From Larix sibirica (lineage: Eukaryota > Streptophyta > Pinopsida > Pinales > Pinaceae), in NCBI GenBank assembly GCA_004151065.3, contig NWUY0300024566.1, positions 11,157 to 21,223 of the forward strand: a stretch of DNA of 10,067 nt, read 5' to 3'. Below, one piece after another: positions 8,191 through 10,067 of the stretch. Below the pieces are notes generated by a model. The model was not told the origin of the DNA and made no database searches. It saw only the letters and a list, made by a program, of their open reading frames with translations. Position 1 is the first letter of the stretch; each line of letters starts with the position of its first letter. The position numbers and the translations under genes were made by a program.

Positions 8191-8197
8191 TATAAAG
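8191..8197 (+). promoter_or_regulatory. TATA box of a candidate + strand LTR or gene promoter
   Basis: TATAAAG follows a pyrimidine-rich stretch (CTCCCTCTCCTCACTTTC), which is the usual setting of a strong plant TATA box; initiation would be expected near 8220-8230. Downstream are a leader without a long ORF and a splice-acceptor-like site at 8578. Upstream repeats at 7485 and 7686 fit a U3 region. I infer an LTR promoter of a + strand element that continues to the right, but a host-gene or leftover promoter cannot be excluded. Confidence 0.4.
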
Positions 8198-8473
8198 GAG
8201 AACTCAATTTCACTTACAAAGGATTTTCCAGGCAATAGAAATCTGTTTTTGCTACAGCCAAATTGATTTGGTCTCGTCTCTTGTTAACTGAGTATTGTGA
8301 TTTCAGCTCTTGCTTTCTGTGGTAGAATGCATTGATGGTTTGTTTCTTCATGGTTGAGGTGATATCTATGATATTTACTTAGATTTAGATCTCAAATTGT
8401 GGTTTTATCTTCTAGATCTAGTTAGGGAAATAGCTATTTACAGTAAAACGATTTGCATCTTTTGCTATAGATA

Positions 8474-8680
8474 TTATTTCTCTTGTCCATTTGATAAATC
8501 TAGCTTGTTGAGTGAAGATATTAGTAGATCTTGTACTGTTTTCAAGACTTCTTGACCTCTGATTTCTTCGTTTTGTAGGTCGGAACCAAGATCTTCAAGG
8601 GTGCGCTTCACCATTGGAGGCTTCTTGGATAGCTTAACAACCTCCGAAGAATCAGTACTCAACCATCGAAGGCACTACCG
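8474..8680 (-). other. open frame antisense to 8556-8726, unassigned
   Basis: About 68 codons are open, ending in TAA at 8474-8476, with no ATG near the start. The reading is hydrophilic and helix-prone (RTLEDLGSDLQNEEI, QDLLISSLNKLD). It overlaps a + strand open segment almost completely, so at most one of the two is real. The look is protein-like but no motif is recognisable. It might be a gag remnant on the - strand, like the other remnants in the window. Confidence 0.2.
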
Positions 8681-8726
8681 CAAGATGGGCGAGCATACTC
8701 CATCACCCAGGCGACTAAGGCACTAG
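8556..8726 (+). other. open segment behind a splice-acceptor-like site
   Basis: A pyrimidine-rich tract ending TTTTGTAG at 8578 followed by GT looks like a plant 3' splice site. From there the + strand frame stays open to a TAG at 8724-8726, with the only ATG at 8685 leaving a 13-residue peptide. The reading is Arg/Ser-rich (VRFTIGGFLDS, PSPRRLRH). It could be a second leader exon or gag start of a + strand element driven from 8191. No family is recognised, and the antisense frame is equally open. Confidence 0.2.
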
Positions 8727-9183
8727 ACCGAGGTTCTCATTTAAAGGATTTTCTCTAGTTTATCTTTCAAAAACGAAATCTTCGCTTAGTTATAGTAAGT
8801 TTTCAGAACATCTTAGAGTTGTTAATGCAATGCATTTAGACATATAGTTCATATAAAAATATGCATTTTAAAATAGAAAAAGACTTAGAGTAAAACCCCT
8901 TAGGGAAGGCAGTAGTGTCATGTAGTTGTGCATATGCATGTAGGAAGTAATTTTTGGTTTGTTTAATGCATGTTTGCTTTTTTGGTTGCTCATCACAACC
9001 AGAAGACACTGTAGTATCCCCACACTACTTGGTTGTTAAGTGATTGAGTTTGTCAAAACCATCCACAGAAACACATATGATTGACTGTAAATTCCTATCA
9101 GCTATAACAGCAGCATTGTATGACCAAATAAATCATATTACACTGATATATCAGACCTGTAAGTGATGATAAGTGTAGTTGCC
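8727..9183. other. stretch without a recognisable gene
   Basis: No coding frame is supported. The sequence is AT-rich around 8810-8890. A small inverted repeat, GGTTG / CAACC, separated by seven bases, lies near 8983-9001, and a related TTGGTTGTTAAG follows at 9029. Nothing here marks an LTR end or a primer-binding site. Confidence 0.35.
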
Positions 9184-9272
9184 CCTTAAATGCCAAATCT
9201 CGTCTCTCTTCAATGCCCCCAAATGGTTGTAGATGTCCACAAATAGCTAGAGGATAGTGGAGGTTGCACCCA
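9184..9272 (+). repeat. imperfect direct repeat, unit 1 (~89 bp)
   Basis: Starts CCTTAA, continues GCCAAATCT, CCCAAATGG, TGTAGATG, CCACAA, and ends GGTTGCACCCA. The same blocks in the same order make up 9302-9385, with a period of about 118 bases. A partial further copy of the CCCCCAAATGG block occurs near 9402. On the - strand both units give a related reading around HLQPFG, but this is too short to call coding. Confidence 0.7.
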
Positions 9273-9301
9273 TCTGTAGGTGAGGATGGCTGCTACAGCA
9301 T

Positions 9302-9385
9302 CCTTAAGGCCAAATCTGCCTCTTCTTTCTGCCCAAATGGCTGTAGATGACCACAACAGCTGATGGAAGATGAAGGTTGCACCCA
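9302..9385 (+). repeat. imperfect direct repeat, unit 2 (~84 bp)
   Basis: Partner of 9184-9272, with short internal gaps. The - strand ORF over this unit is open from 9535 to 9293 but has no recognisable motif beyond the shared HLQPFG stretch. The 29-base spacer between the units does not repeat. Confidence 0.7.
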
Positions 9386-9476
9386 CCACTCTCTAACAGT
9401 CCCCCAAATGGCCTTGTACAACAAATAGATGGCATAAAGCTCAGCCCAAACTAGTTTAGTTGTACTCCCACAATGA

Positions 9477-9710
9477 GTGTGCCCTTCACAAGTGGTGTGC
9501 TCTCTCTCTTCTTGGTGACTATGCCCTCTATACAACAGTGCGCCCTACTCCAATGGTCCCACTACTTTGCTAGGGCCTGCGCCCCCTTCTCAAGTCAGAT
9601 ATAAGTGGCGTGATCCCCCTCAAAGCGCCCTAACAGCTACAAGAAACAAAAGGTACTAATGTTCCCTCTTTTGGCAAGTGCACCCTCCTCAAACAGCCCC
9701 CAAAACTCTG
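9477..9710 (+). repeat. cluster of short C-rich degenerate motifs
   Basis: At least four variants of a G(T/C)GCNCCCT...CTC(C)AA pattern occur, starting near 9477, 9538, 9578 and 9678, with a weaker one near 9610. The copy at 9540-9556 matches 7876-7892 at 14 of 17 positions, linking this region with the candidate U3 region to the left. The spacing is irregular, so this is not a simple tandem array. It may be eroded regulatory or LTR sequence. Confidence 0.35.
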
Positions 9711-9719
9711 AAATGTTCA

Positions 9720-10067
9720 TGTTATCACATCCATGTTAGTTGGAGCTACCATGCTGCAGATTGTTGTGGTCGGGGACCATACTACATTTTTTTTCCAAAT
9801 CAGAGATTAGATGCCTTCGGAGGGGGCATTCATTGTATTTAGATTGCCCCGAGCAGAGATATCAGAGGGGACATATTGTTTTGTATTGGTCCAGAGCTAT
9901 TATAGAGCAGTGATTACAGGGTCCCCCTTCCTTACGTTGCTTTGCATGATCCCATTGAGAGAGTTACTTAGCCATATTGTGATGAGAGCACTACAGAGTA
10001 TTGCTGGTTTGCCACTTATTGCCCGGATTCAGTAGAGATCCAGTTTCAGAGTCAGCTTCAGCAGCAG
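9720..10067 (+). repeat. dispersed repeat, copy 3, running off the right edge
   Basis: Starts TGTTATCACAT on the + strand and aligns in inverted orientation to 851-560: 33 of 41 ungapped positions at the start, 16 of 17 at 9944-9960 against 692-676, and weaker matches around an ATTCAG block near 10026. The spacing between the blocks is about 65 bases longer here. A 74-codon ORF at 9811-10035 has no recognisable motif. Another frame reads PYCDESTTEYCWF and stays open from about 9985 to the edge, so the unit may be coding. It continues beyond the window. Confidence 0.45.

Noticed and set aside
7866-8266. Two overlapping + strand ORFs
   Set aside because: They cross the candidate promoter region and TATA box, have no recognisable motif and are about the length expected by chance.
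9293-9535. 80-codon - strand ORF as a protein gene
   Set aside because: It overlaps the direct repeat, lacks any recognisable motif, and the flanking region is not open in the same frame.

Overview
This window looks like a repeat-dense stretch of a large plant nuclear genome. It has no bacterial-type gene organisation. The recognisable coding material consists of decayed remnants of Ty3/gypsy LTR retrotransposons, broken by in-frame stops and frameshifts. The integrase resembles plant Athila/Tat-type elements. A gymnosperm or other large-genome seed plant is a reasonable guess, but the sequence does not prove the taxon. I see no intact host gene, tRNA, rRNA or CRISPR array. No reverse transcriptase or RNase H was found in any frame.

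Layout. Positions 1-390 hold a possible + strand LTR end with a primer-binding-like site and a short frame-broken reading frame (227-386). On the - strand, 832-1422 is a gag-like fragment carried in one frame with three internal stops. An unassigned small ORF lies at 1659-1889, and 1890-2674 is AT-rich and gene-free. From 3984 down to 2675 (- strand) is a degenerate integrase with its N-terminal zinc finger, DDE core and C-terminal GPY/F-like module; two of its three catalytic positions are lost. Around 4018-4038 there is a junction marked by an N and a 20-bp repeat. From about 6938 down to 4448 (- strand) is a second retroelement remnant: a gag/protease linker, a retropepsin-like protease, a long acidic and proline/serine-rich region, and a terminal GPY/F-like module, with no RT, RNase H or integrase core between them.

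Positions 6939-8180 are gene-free and contain a diverged ~70-bp repeat pair. A TATA box at 8191 and a good splice-acceptor-like site near 8578 suggest a + strand LTR/promoter region. Positions 8727-9710 hold an ~85-bp repeat pair and a cluster of short C-rich motifs. The right edge (9720-10067) is a diverged, inverted relative of 560-851.

The pieces do not work as a pathway. They record at least two, probably three or four, nested or adjacent insertions. The most interesting item is the 4448-6938 element: protease and integrase-C-terminus-like modules joined through a long, well-preserved open region suggest a non-autonomous gypsy derivative rather than random wreckage.
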